From Limonium bicolor (taxonomy: Eukaryota > Streptophyta > Magnoliopsida > Caryophyllales > Plumbaginaceae), in the NCBI GenBank assembly GCA_023374045.1, contig CM041776.1, forward strand, positions 43,530,171-43,594,170: DNA of 64,000 nt. Reading direction: 5' to 3'. The notes below the pieces were generated by a model. The model did no database searches. It was not told where the DNA came from and worked only from the letters and a program-made list of their open reading frames with translations. Positions 10,742 to 24,600 of the stretch are shown one piece after another. The number at the start of each line of letters is the position of its first letter. The first letter of the stretch is position 1. The translations under genes were made by a program, and so were the position numbers.

Positions 10742-13700
10742 TGTAACACCCCTACCGCTAATACTGTCATTACCTTCCAATCTCCTTATACAATCCAGAC
10801 TCACACAGCGGATACTTACATACTCAACGGTGGGTGATACAATGCCATTAGCCACCCACGTGACTAACAAGGCTACTCCTACTACTACATACAACATCGG
10901 TCTGATGGACCAGAATATCCGAGTACTACTTACGATACATACTCCAATTACCAAATCAAACACTAGAACTTCCCATTCATTACACTACTCCATAAGTTCA
11001 ATACAATGTGATACACCGAGTTTACTAAGATCCTTATACAAATACAACACCTCTTTCAATTTCATAGATACTCATTAGGAGTCTAACCACTACCCATTCC
11101 TCACAAATTACTTACTTTCTAAGTACAAGGGGTGTGCCACTTAGTACGCTTCTGCATTCTACTTCTAACTATCCAAGTGTAGCCAACGGTCTCTTACCGT
11201 GACCATATCCTCTTCGGGTACCTGCACACTAAAAACGTTCCGCCTAGGGGGTCAGCTTACGCTGAATATGACTTTCACATATACCGCGTGCTAACCGCGG
11301 TACGCCGACTACTTCGGGTCGGATATACATGGAGTTCGTTTTACATGCATACATACATACTAATACTACACAATACAATCAACAATACTTACTTATTTAT
11401 ACAAGGTTCGTTATCTACCAAGGAAAACAATTTGTTAGTCAACCGTTCATTTATTTATTCGTTCATCCGGTTTCGTCGGATGCTCTCTTTCTCCTTACAC
11501 GGGTTCACAAAGCTTACACCAGGCTTAATCTTACTTCCGCGTTGTTCTACTCACACTACGCTCAATACCTTACTCATTATTTCACTCATGCTTTGCTCAA
11601 TACTCACTACTACCATTACTTGCTCTTACTCAGTACTCATTACTTGCTCTCACATACTCCATACCCATACTCTTCTCCTTACTCATACTTACTCATTGCT
11701 CGGTACTCATTACATACTCATACTTACTCATTACTCAATACTCATTACTTTACTCATACATACGCAGTACTCAATACTCATTACTTTTGGTCTCTGGGCG
11801 GAGTCATACACAAGACTCGCCACCGGGCCTACAAATTCAAAGGCTATACACTTAGCTCCTCAAATATACAAATGTCCATTTTTACCGGACTTATCAAATT
11901 CCTAACACTCCTCTCTTGGAGTATCTTACAATCTCATGGATTAGCCTAGAAGTATCTCTCTCGATAACCTCCACTAGCTTAGGGAATTACAACCGTCTAG
12001 TATTCTCAAATTTAAGGGTTTCCCCAACGTATCAAATACTCTCATGTTCGGGACATTACTTACATCAGTCGGGTCCTCTCATAGTGGGTCGACTAGTTGC
12101 TAAGGGATTTGAAACTCCCTCATCATTCCTTACTACTCTCATGGTTCATGACTTGTGCCAACATTAATTCCTCCAATAGGGTTTATTTATATACTTCCAC
12201 TACTTATTGTTTGTGGATTGTTCACTTCGGTTCTCCTACCGTTATCAGGAGGTTACAACTCCCGTACACTCTCTCATATTCTAGTGAGTTCATTGGTTTG
12301 CATTAGCGTTTGTTGGTTCGTTAGTTTCGTGCGTTTCTACGTTCCCGTTAGCTCACAACATGACTCTTACTACGAGTCACTAAACACAAGACTCATCTAT
12401 GAGTCGGTCTATGCACTAAGTGAAGCCACACAATCAATCAAGAAGGGTTAGCTCATACAACATACAGCAAGACATACAATGAAAGGCAATAAACCGTTTT
12501 CATGCTTTAATCTTGATTAGCCGGCATACAGCACACAAATCAACGTAACTCGGTTAGCATACGGGGCATGAGAAAATCATACCTTTCACCGGGGTTAACT
12601 TTACCGTGTGTTCCCTTGTTCCTTGGCTCACACTTGTTCCACTGATAATGTTTCAAACATTGTTATTAATACTTTGTTCATACGGTACTTGAATAGTTAC
12701 TACTCCCGTGCTTACCCCATTGTCCCGTTATACTTAGGTTTACTTATGTCAAATTATGTCCTTACTTCTCACTCACTTCCTACACTTGTTTACACTTCTT
12801 AGGACCTTTAAATATCACCAATCAACTCCTAAACAACTCCTAAAACCAATACCAATCAATCCCCCATGTTCTAGACACTTTAAAACACTTTTTGGGCATT
12901 TTTGGGGGTGGTCAGGGACTTGGGTCCGGACCTTTCTTTTTGTGTACTCCCGGCCTAATTTAACACCCTGGTCCGGGACTTGGTCCTGGACTAAGGTCCC
13001 GGACCAATACCTGTTTTGAGTCTCGACCATTTTTCTGATGCGGTCCGGGACTTGGTACATATCCTAAGTCCCGGACCCTGCTAAAAACTGCTATTGAGGT
13101 GATTTTTCAACCCTTAATCAACCCTTAATCCACCTCCAATCATTCCATAATCTTTCCACATGTTTTGTACATATTTAAACACACTTAAACACTCACTAAC
13201 ACTCCTCAAATCCATGGTCCAATACTTACTCAACTTCTTGCTCCTTTTCTACAAATTTTCCATTCTCCTTTTCACACTTGTGCATTTTCCTACACCTCTC
13301 TTGCATTTTGCAATTGGTTCTAATTCCATTTACCATTCCAATTCATTCTCCAACAACTACACTATCTACACCCAAGTTCCAACACCCATTTTACTAAATC
13401 TTGCACACTAGTTTTTCCTAGTTTCCACAATGCATTTTTGATACTCTTTGCTACAGATTTTTACCTTCTCATTTCTCATACTACAACTACCATTCCATAA
13501 CTACTAAACATCTCTACTAACTCTAATACACACCTTGGTTCTCCCATTCACCAAGTCATCCATTAATGCACAATTCTTACCAAAATTTTGCCATAGTTCA
13601 CCTATTTTTCTTACTTATCCACACACGTACTTCCTCATCAAATTCATTCCTAATCTTGCCACACCCTTACAAGGGTCCTACCAGCAATCAAAGCAACACA

Positions 13701-15229
13701 AATCCATCTCGATACATCAATACTCCATCAAACAACAATATTAATACTCATTCAAAATATACTTGGCTCTAAGGCCTACAATTCACTTACTAGTTTCCAA
13801 ATATTCAAAACTTCATAAACCTCAATACTAATACAATAGTTTAGGTTCTTTTATTCGTTTACCCATTCCCATTACTCTAATGCGTTAAAATTAAGCATTA
13901 AGAAGGAGCTCTTACCTTGAGCTTATTTTTCCTTCATTTTTTTCCAATTCTCCTCTTCCTCTCTTTCTTGCAAAAATTGGTTATGTGGGGAATGGAGTTG
14001 CCAAACTCCATTCCCACACCCAAAGCACACAAAACAAGTACAATTAATATACTAACCCTTAGATTAATGCTAATTCATGGAAATGTTTAAAGCAAGATTT
14101 CTAGGGTTTACCTTTGAAGTGTTTTAGGAGGGGTTTTAGCCCTTGGTTCAACAAGGTGATTCCACCACCATTGCAAGGTTGAATTGAAGCTCAAAAGAGA
14201 GAGAAAAATAAGGCATTACAAAGGGCCAAAAATCGGCTACCAAAAGAAGGTGGAGAAACTTGAATCTTTTATGGAGATTTTTACCTTAATGGAGAGAGGA
14301 GACTCCAAGCTTTAATTTGGTACCACTTTCTCTTCAAATGGGCAAAACCCATGGAGATGAACTTTCTCATTTTGAGATTTTGAAAAGAGAGAAGTGTAGA
14401 GGAAGATGAGGGGAGCAAGAATATGTAATTATTTTTACATTTGGAGCTCACATGGAGGTAGAGCATGGAGGTAAAGTGGAGAAGCCATGGATGGTTGTTG
14501 AATCTCTCAAAAATCTCCAGCCAAGGGGAGAAAGAGAGAGAATCGGCTGGGAAGGGAGGAAGAAGAAAGAGAGAAGAGAAAGGGGAGAGTGAGGTGAGAG
14601 AATCCCCCCTCACTTTTGTACCTCTTTTACTTTTTACTTGTTACTTTCTTTAATTAGTGTGTGAGTGTGTGAGAGGGTTAATTAGCTTATAAAAAACCGG
14701 CCCCCTATATTACTGCTAGTTGGAGTGTTTTTTCGTCTTTTACAGAAAACGCTCGTTACTTTACCCGGTTTAGGTACTATTCACTAACCGGGCCCGTTTT
14801 CCGGAATTTTCTTGTTTCTTTAATTTTATTGTTTATTAAGCTTCCATTAATGCTTAATTATTGTTACTTAATGATTTATAATTTTTACGGGTTCGTTTGA
14901 CCACTAGAAATCACGTTTTCGGGTTTTCTCGAAAAACGCGCGCTAAAGCTTTATTAGCGTTTTAATACATTATTTGGATCCGTTTTCTTCGGGAGTTGTT
15001 CCCATATATTATTTTGGTCTTATTAAGCCCTGTGAATCCATGTAATACGCTAACCGAAGTCTCATACCTCCTATGGTTATTTAACGCTTATTTAGCGTTT
15101 TTCGCTTTTTAAGCGTTTCTTTATTTCTTTTGGATTTATTTTCCTTACCAAAATTACTTAGGCACTATTAGGCCCTTAAATACCATATTAAAATATTTTA
15201 ATCACCATATTTAAGTTCGGGGTATTTCA
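10742..15229 (-). mobile_element. Element A1, 3' LTR
   Basis: The 4,488-bp LTR starts TGTAACACCCCTACC and ends TTCGGGGTATTTCA on the plus strand, so it is TG...CA in either orientation. A second copy of its first 63 bp lies at 20468-20530, and a whole inverted copy of the LTR lies at 38351-42807. It contains a TACTCAT-type microsatellite (about 11550-11790), a GC-rich inverted block with GGTCCGGGACTTGG (about 12911-13075) and a purine-rich segment at 14400-14650. There is no protein-coding gene. Confidence 0.85.
11550..11790. repeat. TACTCAT/ACTCATT-type microsatellite in the A1 LTR
   Basis: Irregular short-period repeats of TACTCAT and close variants. The inverted homologous stretch in A2 (about 41812-42185) is longer, so the array has changed length since the two copies diverged. 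The long open frames across it are repeat-driven. Confidence 0.7.
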
Positions 15230-18200
15230 ATCTACCCCCCTTAAAGTACTTTGCCCTCAAAGTTGGTGAATCTAATATTGTTACTCACATACGTATTCTA
15301 TGCTAAGGTTATGACCTCTACATATAACTTTGTCAAACTCCAAATGTCTGACATGATGCATACTACACATCCAAACAGCATGTCACTGCATGCATGACAA
15401 TCAAAAATATCCGTTACAAGCTTTCCATGGGGTCCGTCCGCAGATAAATGAGGTACCATCCTCTCCCATGTCAAGCGATCCCTCAGGTACCGGTCACGTT
15501 TGAACACTTACGCTTTCTGGTTCACGACCGTCATGACTTGAGCACTTACACTTTCTGGCTCTAAGGTCCTTTGGTTCAGATCAAATTCATTTGCACATAT
15601 AGAGATCCTCAGACACTTACTCATACTTACTTACTCATACTTACTCATACTTACTTCGGGACTACGCTGCCCCAGTGCCTTTGGAAAAATACAAAACACA
15701 CACTGTCACTGTACGATCGGTGTAGTGGTTTCAAAACTAACCAACACTCCCATTGACTCAAAACTAGCTTCACCTCCTATGGTTTCGACCGGATACCCGC
15801 GCCTAGGCATGGAAGATCCACTAGCGCCCGTGGGAGCGGTTTCAAAACCGATCCTCATTCTCAAGTTTGAAGAAACATTGTACCAAATTAGTTTTGGAAA
15901 TTCATTTTGAAAACTTGCATACATCTCCCAAATTCCAATTTATGATAATTTCACCTATTACTAGTGTTATTCCTGTGACCACTTAAGGGAGCTTCAGAGT
16001 CCTTCAACCCCAATGTGAACAACATTGGTGTTGAATTATCCTTCCACCCCAATTTGTGTTCGGTTTCCCTTGATCGCTAGCAAATCAAGTTCCACCTCCC
16101 ACCTCCATTCAAACAGACAGCTCGTCAAACATTATTTCATTTTCTATCTTCTTAGTCTTGCTAGTCATAATCACACACATACATTTTCCAATTTATATAC
16201 TTCACTTACTTACTTACTATTCATTTCATCAATTATTACTACATCTTCTCCAACTACTATACTTAGGAAATTCATGGGTATATTATCCCATTAATTTTTT
16301 ATACTAAATTTATACTCACAAAATACATCAGTTTTATACCGATTTATACTCATTACATACATCGGTTCCCTACCGATTTATACTCCTCAAGTCTCCCATA
16401 CATACTCATTCCTCATACTATTACCAATCGGGGTTTCCATTCCCCTGGAGTTCCTCTACTCCTTTCCCTATACTTACTTCTCAAATGACCACAATTACAC
16501 GATGAGTGGATACAGATGTTTATGTAACATAGGTATCAACCATCAAAACGAATTCTCTTGCGCTATGCGCATTGTAATTTACGCCCTTATCACGTAAAAC
16601 GTACATTTCACGGTTTTCGCTCTACCCCCCTTAAAAGGGATTACGCCCATGTAATCTACCATGTGTCAATATAGAACATTGGTCGAAGGCATTCAGCCGT
16701 CATGGAGTGGTTCAACTTCCATGCGGTCCATTATACAATGTTCCTTGATCAATAGGTCTTAGCCGTATTACCGGTTAGTCCCATCATCAAGAATTTTCAT
16801 CGGAGTTTATTTAACTCTTAACCGGGTTCGGTTCTAGCCTAAATGACTTTCGGGTATTGATGATTAACCTCTTATTCACTAGGTGTCTTTCACTTATAAT
16901 TCTGGGCCCACTAGCTTCTGCTGCGCGACCCTGATAACTTGGGTTATTCGCCCTTCTTGTTATCCTTAACGTGTTACACATCACCCTTTTATCCCTCTTA
17001 TTGTGGGAATAAGGTTTATTGACCAAGTGTGGTGTTCTTTTACCATGCTCGAACTCAATGAGTTTTAGATTTATAACCAGGTCTCTGACAATCTATACGT
17101 ATACTGTTTGTACCCCCATGATTATTCATTGGGTTCCTCCGACTTATTATCGGTTAAGGTCGAGTCACTACTTAGTTGTAGTGCTTCCTCTGTTGTTAGT
17201 AGCTTCTGACTTATGCCCATTATCTGCTTCTGTACAAGTGTTCTTTATTTGTATGACCTTGCATTTTCTATGCGTTGGTCCGTATGACTTTCTTAAGTCC
17301 CCTTTCCCTTCTATTTCAATAGAATTCACATCTTGTGATTGTTGGTGTTTCACACTCTTCGTGCTTCTTTGGCCTTAGGCTGCACGGTTGGTTTCTAAGC
17401 TTTGCTTAGCTAGCTCATGCCATGTACATTGGTGAAAGGAAGAATTTACCACTAGTTACATTTTCCATATTCCTACCTATCCCACTAGATCATTAACTGC
17501 ACAAGTGCAATACCAAAACACTCAGTCCTATAGAGTGTAGAGGCGTGAACCCTTGGCAGTAACTCTCTTATGAGATCGCAATAGGAATGATCGTTACTTC
17601 TTCACGTGGTGCTTCATCATTTGGTGCAGACTCCTGGCTTGTTGCCCGGTCTGTCTACCATCTTGTATTAACAATTCCGTAGCATTGGGTGATTATTCAC
17701 ATACACTGGCCGCCTCCTGAGCACCATGTTCTTACGGATTCCACAATATTGGTTTACATGGCATCCGCTGTTGCTAGCTTTAGCTCATGCATTTCCACTA
17801 TTTATATCCTGGTTCGATGTTTATACGTTTGAGCTCCTTGAGCGTCATTTGCTTATACTCTACGTTCCTATATATCATGTTCCTTCTGAACCGGTTACTC
17901 CTTGGATGTCAACAGTTGCTATTTAAGCTTATTTGAAATCACTTGGCAGTAATTTCATGCTCAAGCTTCACTACATTTGTAGTTTTGAATGGGGTGTACT
18001 ATTAGATATTTGGGATGGTAGCCCCTTCTTTAGATTCTATGTGCTCACCGCTCTCGCGGTCTCACATTTATGAGGGGTATCCTTGCTCATCGTTATTAAC
18101 CTTTATTGGTGTCATCCTTGACCACTTTCCATATGGTTCACAATGGGTTTTGCAACCGTTGGGTTGTGTATGGTAATAGTTTCGTGGCATACTAGCCATA

Positions 18201-20467
18201 TCGCCTAGAGCTTTGCTCATCATAGGCTGTTTCCAAGTGGTTCTTTCTCCGTAAGCCATCATTGGATTTGGAGGTGATACTGGGCTCCATGATAAGATCG
18301 TTGCATCACGCTTCCGTTTGTTGGAGACCCTTCTAGTATCTTGGTGTTGATCGGTATCATTTATTAATTTAGGGTATCCCCCGTCAAGTGGGATCCCTTC
18401 GGTGTTCTAACCGAATGTTCGTTCCAATTGTGGTGTCCTTATCATGACATTTCCTTCAACTGTGTTGACTTGATACCCTTTATGGATTGCTCCTGGGTAT
18501 TATTGATCATGCTATTGCATCTGGCTGACATTTATGAGTGTGTCCAGTTTGTTATCCCACCTCGCGGTTCTGGATCTGGGTTATCCGTTGAGGGTTATAA
18601 TGTCTCCCGTTCTTAGGGTAGACCATTGGTGTTTTTCCTTATGTTATAAAGGGTTTGATATTCTCTTTGATGGTGCATGGTATTTTCCGGTACCATATAT
18701 GATCACCCTGTGTTTGTGGTAGTTGTTCTGGGAATTCCATCCCGTTCGTTGAACACTCATGTGTTAATGTTAGGCGTTTGCCTTACAATGTTTAGACTGG
18801 TATTCCTTCCAGTTATCATGCGTTACTTCAATATCTTCGAGACATATCCAATGTCTTGTTCCGTTGTTAGTGCTTCTTGCACTTTTAACTCTTAATGGTT
18901 CTCCTGGAGTGAGTTTCTGACTCCTTAGCTTGTAAGCTTATCTGGGTTCCCTTTGCTCGTTCGAGGTATCCAACTGTTCTGGTTTGAATTTACTTATGGT
19001 CCGTATAACGGAGTTGACTACTTCCCGTGTTTCGTACACTACATGTATACATACGTGGGGTACCTTGTTGGTACGTTACCACTTACCCAACTTTCTGTTA
19101 GGCCCGCAAGCTCCTTCGGAGTGCGGTCATCCCACATCCCGTATTTGGGTACACTCATAGTGTTCGTCACATGCCTAGGTGAAGTATTCTGTTGTCAACT
19201 CCCCTTGTATCATTCTTTGATACTCACCGTAACTCTGTTGGTTTGGTTTTAAAAATCTGAGGTTAAAAGAAGGGTTTGTGGTTTTGAAAGAAAAATTTGG
19301 GTTTGAAATAACAGTTCGATGTGAAAAGAAATTCTTCATGGCGCTGTCATGTCTGAGGTCTTGACCAAGTCCAGCTTCTTGCTGACTGGTATGTCCTTAA
19401 TACAATGGTCGGGCTGTTAGGCCTTTACAAGGTTTCACTGTTTCAAATTCTTAGGATTAGTGATCCTATAGTTGCTCCATTCATCATAGTGGTACTTTAG
19501 CAAGTATTTGCGGGTTGTTAAAAATCTTCCAACCGTCTTGTAGTTGCTGCACTTGCCCTGGGCAAGTGCGCCGGTAGGTTGTTTTTCGGTTAACGTATAC
19601 CGGTTACGGTATCGTTTCCATCCAAATTTGGTGGTTTTATTAGATCTTCCTTTGATCTTTTAATCTTGGTGATCAATCTCCTGAGTCGCTTCTCAGTGTA
19701 CTTGACATGATTGTCGTCAATCCGGGTGTCTCACACCTTCACTATGGTTAACAAGACTTGACTTAACTTTAGGAACCATATTGGGGTCCTATAGGTGTCC
19801 GTGTTATGAATTCTTTCATAGATATCTGAACTATGTTGTTCGGTTATTACGGCCTCCTGGCGCGTGGGTTTGGTATTACTCCAACCTCGACTAATTCCTT
19901 AGTCAGCTTGTATACCGTTGCTGGTATTATCAAACATTTCAGTCCGTAGACTCTCTTGTCTCGGGCTTGTTACTCTGTCCTTCTCGCTCCACTGCGCGGT
20001 TGTGCTTCCCTTCTCGCCGGCTGCACATGGTTCTCGCGACCGCGTAGCACGTCACCCCATGGTGCCATAAATTCCATTATCCTTTATTTAGGATATTCAA
20101 TCCTCCGCCATTAGGCGCGGTCATCGTCATCCAACGGGAACCGTCTCCAGGACTTCCAGTTCTTGGACTCTACCGTATGACAGGTTCTTTTTTAATAAGG
20201 TTTGTTTTTCCAAATGCCAGATCGGGTTTTACCCGAGTGTGAGAGGTCTTTCCATCTCTCTAGCGTTCTTCTCCCAACTTAATATCGTGGGTTGCGAAGG
20301 GCGGGTATGGTTGTTGTAGGTTTCCGGTTCACGCGGAAGTTCCTATCTAGCGTACGTCACACGCTAACACTCAACCCTTAACCCTAAGTCTCTAATTCCT
20401 AACTCGGTATTTTCCTAAACTCGGTATTTCATCCATCAGAGCGACACTTCACTCTGATACCACTTTT
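15230..20467 (-). mobile_element. Element A1 interior, no recognisable gag or pol (LARD-like)
   Basis: About 5.2 kb lies between the two A1 LTR copies. At the left is a polypurine block (minus strand: AACTTTGAGGGCAAAGT, then TTAAGGGGGG) directly beside the 3' LTR. At the right is a primer-binding site beside the 5' LTR. A second AAGGGGGGTAGAG tract lies at about 16621-16640. Six-frame reading shows only short frames and none matches gag, protease, RT or integrase. Size, long LTRs and missing genes fit a large retrotransposon derivative. The part left of about 18713 is homologous, inverted, to A2. Confidence 0.7.
20435..20462 (-). promoter_or_regulatory. A1 primer-binding site (initiator tRNA-Met type) with hairpin
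   Basis: On the minus strand TGGTATCAGAGT (20451-20462) lies a few bases from the LTR edge and pairs with the 3' end of initiator tRNA-Met apart from the last base. It overlaps an inverted repeat, ATCAGAGCGA (20435-20444) and TCACTCTGAT (20449-20458), with one mismatch and a 4-nt loop. The same structure is perfect in element B. Confidence 0.75.
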
Positions 20468-20530
20468 TGTAACACCCCTACCGCTAATACTGTCATTACC
20501 TTCCAATCTCCTTATACAATCCAGACTCAC
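20468..20530 (-). mobile_element. Element A1, 5' LTR remnant (63 bp)
   Basis: It is identical in wording to the first 63 bp of the LTR at 10742 and breaks off after GACTCAC, where element B begins. The rest of this LTR does not resume on the other side of B. Confidence 0.85.
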
Positions 20531-23500
20531 TGTAACACCCCAACCGCTAATCCTTTCTTACTCCTCTAATCATGCTCATAATTACCAGATTCGCAGCGGA
20601 ATACTTACTTACTCCCGGCGGGTGGTACAATGCCGTTAACCATCCAAGATCAACAAGGCTACTCTACTTACCATCTCAGTCTGACGATTAGAATAAATCA
20701 AATACCTACTACTTACTTTACAATACCAAATACTTAGATTACAATTGATTACCGAGTATACCGAATTATATGAATTACAATCCAATATTACTTCCCAAAA
20801 ATGGAGGGTTTATACATCCTCTCCTTACTAACCAATTAAGGATTCATTATCCAAAAAGGTGTACCACATGGTACACCGGCTACTCAAATGGCCTAGCCGT
20901 GTACAACTCGGTACACTATTCAATTCTACTCCTACTCCAAAAAGAATCACATGCTGCCCTTACTCTACCTTCACGCCTCGCGGGTACCTGTGGAGTAAAA
21001 ACATTCCCCCGAGGGGGTCAGCTTACGCTGAACATGATAACCGCATACCCCGCGTACTAGCGAGGGTACGCCAACTATTTGGTCGTATACATGCGGTTCG
21101 TTTCATACACACATACATACATGCTTTATACAATACAATTCAATACATTCATTTCAAGGCATACATTCATACAATACATACAAGCATGGAAGACAATACA
21201 AGTCAACCGTTATACTTACCGAATACTCACCGCATTACGGAGACACAATTCTCCAATACATACAAAGGTCCAGTTAGCCTTATTACACACCGGGTTAATC
21301 GGATGTTCAATACTCTTTTACTCCGGGTCAATGACTTACAATAGTCAAGACCAATACATTACAATACTTACATACTTACATACTTACTTCCAGTTAAGTC
21401 GGTATGACCTCCGGGCAGGGAGTACTATCTCCCACCACCGGGCTTTAAGATGGCACACTAATCCAGGATGCTACCCATACAAAGGGAATTTGTCCAAGGA
21501 AAAGATCATAGCCAGGATTCGGTTCCAACCTCTTGTGGTTCCTTATCCTCACGCGTGGCCGAAACTATATCGGGCTTCTACTCATTCCATTTCTCATTAC
21601 TCATGTTAGGAGTTAGGTTGTTAGGAATTAGTAGAAGTCCATACTTACTTTCCATACATACATACAATACACAAGTACTCATACTTGCACATACACTCCA
21701 TTTCCATTCATTCATTTCATGAATTATACAAACTAAATGTTCAAGGGCAATAACAAGAACAATATAGTTCAAACACAATTATGTGCAATATATATCCGGT
21801 TCATGCATTTATCTTGTTGGTGATCACATAAACACACAAATCGGGGTAACCAAGTTAGGATACAGGGCATGAAGAAATCATACCGTTCACCGTCGTTTAC
21901 GTTCTACCGGGTCCTTTGATGATCAACTATTGAATTCCTATACATACATGGAGTATTATGATCAATGATCTATTATTGATCTAACTTGCTCCTACATTGG
22001 TACCTACAATGTATACTTGTTACTTCATTACTTTCTTACTTGGTTATTAACCATTCCTTTCTCAATACTCTTATTTTTACTTTCTTACCTTTACTATTTC
22101 ATTTGTTATGTACTACTACATGTACATGCATATGTGTATGTAGGCATATATATGTATATATACATGTCCATATGATTGCTATAATCATATTATAAAAATA
22201 CTCTTTTTTTTTTTTTTTTTTTTTTTTTGAAGACTCGACCGGACTTGCAAGTCCGGTCGCAAGTCCGGTCCAAGTCAGTAGCTATCTGCACCGAAAATTC
22301 CTGGCCCGACCGGACTTGCATGTCCGGTCGCAAGCCCGGTCGATTCCAGTAGCTTACATTACGAAAATTTTCCTGGCCGACCGGACTTGCATGTCCGGTC
22401 GCAAGTCCGGTCCATTCCAGTAGGTTGCATTACGAAAATTTTTCTGGCCGACCGGACTTGCATGTCCGGTCGCAAGTCCGGTCCATTCCAGTAGGTTACA
22501 GACGGGAGAATTTTTCTGTCCGACCGGACTTGCATGTCCGGTCGCAAGTCCGGTCGACTCCAGAAGCTTTCCCCGCCTTTGTAAACCTGGGCCCGACCGA
22601 CCTTGCAAGTCCGGTCGCAGGTCCGGTCGGCCCCAGTACTGTAGTTTTAAAATTTGTTTTCAATTGCATTCTTTACCCATTGCTTCTCCAATCTTTGCCA
22701 ATATTTCCCCACATGATTTAGCACTATTTAGACACTCTAAATCATCTTAGTCCACCCACCATACTTGTTACCCCATTCCTACACAATCTACACAAATTCT
22801 CCTCATCTCTATTCAACACTTACATTATTTTCCTTTACTCTAATGCTACAGATTTTAGTTCTTCTCATTATGCTACAGATTTTCCTCTCAACTCTTATAC
22901 TCCAATACTCCCTCAACTAATGCTATTCCTAGCATCCAAAATACATTACTCGCATCCTAGTTCCATTCTCTTAACTTACTTCTTTCAAAATCTGTTACAA
23001 CTACTAGACCACCCATTTCTACACTCTTCAAAATCTGTTACAAATGTGCCTAAGTCCTCAAATTCCTAAAAGAATTTTGGCATAGCCTCCCCTATATTTC
23101 TAACGTTCTCCACACATTATTTCAGCTCACGAATACTCATTCTCTCAACCTGTTACACAATACATCATTCTCACAATTCAATACCACTACAACATCCATA
23201 AAAATCCTGCACACATACACATTCACTACCCAAGGTTTTCCCAAGTTTATAAGCTTCATTCAAAAGCTTCAAAACTGTTTCAATATCATTCTTCATTATA
23301 CTTCAATACACTTGCTACACATTACTTAATTCCTTACTCATTTTTACAATTCAAAAACTGTTACATTACATGACACCAACTAGTTCAAGGTAAGAGACTT
23401 TACCTTGTTCTTACTAGTTTTTCCTTTCTTTCTTGCTTCCTCCTTTCTTCTTTCCTTCTTCTTGGTTCTTCCTCACAAAATGCACAGTACTACAACCACC

Positions 23501-24562
23501 ATACCAATACACACTACCATTTAACATTCATTTTTGCACTAACCCTAGAATTTAATGTTTTAGGGTTTAGACAAGGATATTACCTCACAATGGTTGAATG
23601 TAGTTCTTGACTAGTAAGAGAACAATGTTTCTAGCCCACCAAAGAAGCCAAATCGGCTGGAGCAACAAAGAGCCAAGAGTTCAAAATCCAAAAATTCTTA
23701 TAATGCAAACAAGGGCTAGAAACCATGGATTTTCGAATTTCTTTTTACCTCAAGATGAAGAGGAGGTGAAGGTGCTTCTAATGGTGGACTTGAATCTTCA
23801 AATGGGGAATACCCTCAAAAACGAAAGTAGAGCTTTTGAGTTTTTGAAAGGATGAAAACGTTCTCCTTTGCGAGGGGATTACAATGGTATATTTTTTGTT
23901 GAGTTTGGAGAAGGTTTGAGCACTCAAAGAGAGGAGAGAAGTGAAGAGTTTTGTGGGGGCTTCATTCTTCCATGGCTGTCGCAGGAGCAGGAAGGAAATA
24001 GAGAAAAGAGAGAATAGAGAAGGAGGAAAAACGTGAGGGAAGAGGAGGAGTAGGAGAGAGAGGGTCCTTTTTCTTCTCTTTCTTTATTTTCTTTGTCTTG
24101 TTGTGAGTTACAAACAATTAAGAGAGTGAGTGAGAGGAGGGGAAATCGGCCCACACCCATACACACACCAGATTTTTAACTTTTATTTACACAAGTGGAC
24201 ACACTAAGTTTCTTTATTTGTATTCTCACCCCACAACTTCCCGGTTGTTACGGTTCTCACTAACCGGTACCCGTTTTCCGGAATTTTCTCGTTTAATTAA
24301 TTTTATTGGTTCTAAAGCTTCACTAATATTTGTTAGTGACCATTTGGTTGACCAAAATTGTTACGAGTCCATTTGACCCGCTTAAAGTCGCGTTTTCCCG
24401 GTTTCCTCGAAAAACGCGCTTTAAGGTTCGTTTATGCTTTTAACCCATTTTAAAGGTCCGTTTTCTCCGGGATTTGTTCCCTAGTATTTATTTTAGTGTA
24501 ATTAAGCTTTTAAAAATATAATTAGCCTAATTAATCACTGTTTTTAATTACGGGGTATTTCA
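20531..24562 (-). mobile_element. Element B, 3' LTR (Tekay/Del chromovirus)
   Basis: The 4,032-bp LTR starts TGTAACACCCCAACC and ends ACGGGGTATTTCA. It is almost the same as 31150-35162, differing by scattered substitutions and many short indels, which implies a recent insertion. It contains a T-run at 22205-22228, the six-unit hairpin array at 22234-22640 and a purine-rich stretch at 23930-24060. There are no coding genes; the open frames inside are not conserved between the two LTR copies. Confidence 0.95.
22234..22640. repeat. Six-unit palindromic tandem repeat in the B 3' LTR
   Basis: The unit of about 71 bp contains GACCGGACTTGCATGTCCGG plus TC, in which GACCGGAC and GTCCGGTC form an 8-bp stem around a TTGCAT or TTGCAA loop. 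A third GCAAGTCCGGTC arm follows. Spacers such as CCAGTAGGTTGCATTACG vary slightly, and the last unit has a mutated arm (GACCGACC). Confidence 0.9.
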
Positions 24563-24600
24563 ATACCCCCCTTAAGAAACTTTGCCCTCAAAGTTGCTCA
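24563..24600 (-). promoter_or_regulatory. Element B terminal polypurine tract
   Basis: On the minus strand the sequence directly before the 3' LTR reads AACTTTGAGGGCAAAGTTTC, then TTAAGGGGGGTAT, then the LTR start TGAAATACCCC. This is the expected place and composition for the plus-strand primer. The block is almost the same beside the A1 and A2 LTRs. Confidence 0.75.

Noticed and set aside
10445..10963. Long open frames with alternating Met-Asp, Ile-His and Trp-Ile residues
   Set aside because: They are frames through the (CCATAT)n array and have no coding meaning.
20859..21609. Overlapping frames of 161 and 176 residues in the B LTR
   Set aside because: Low-complexity Tyr/Ile/His-rich translations of CATACA-type DNA, disrupted in the other LTR copy.
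22354..22608. Open frames in the B LTR hairpin array (also 32962-33210)
   Set aside because: Shadows of the 71-bp repeat; they differ between the two LTRs because of small indels.
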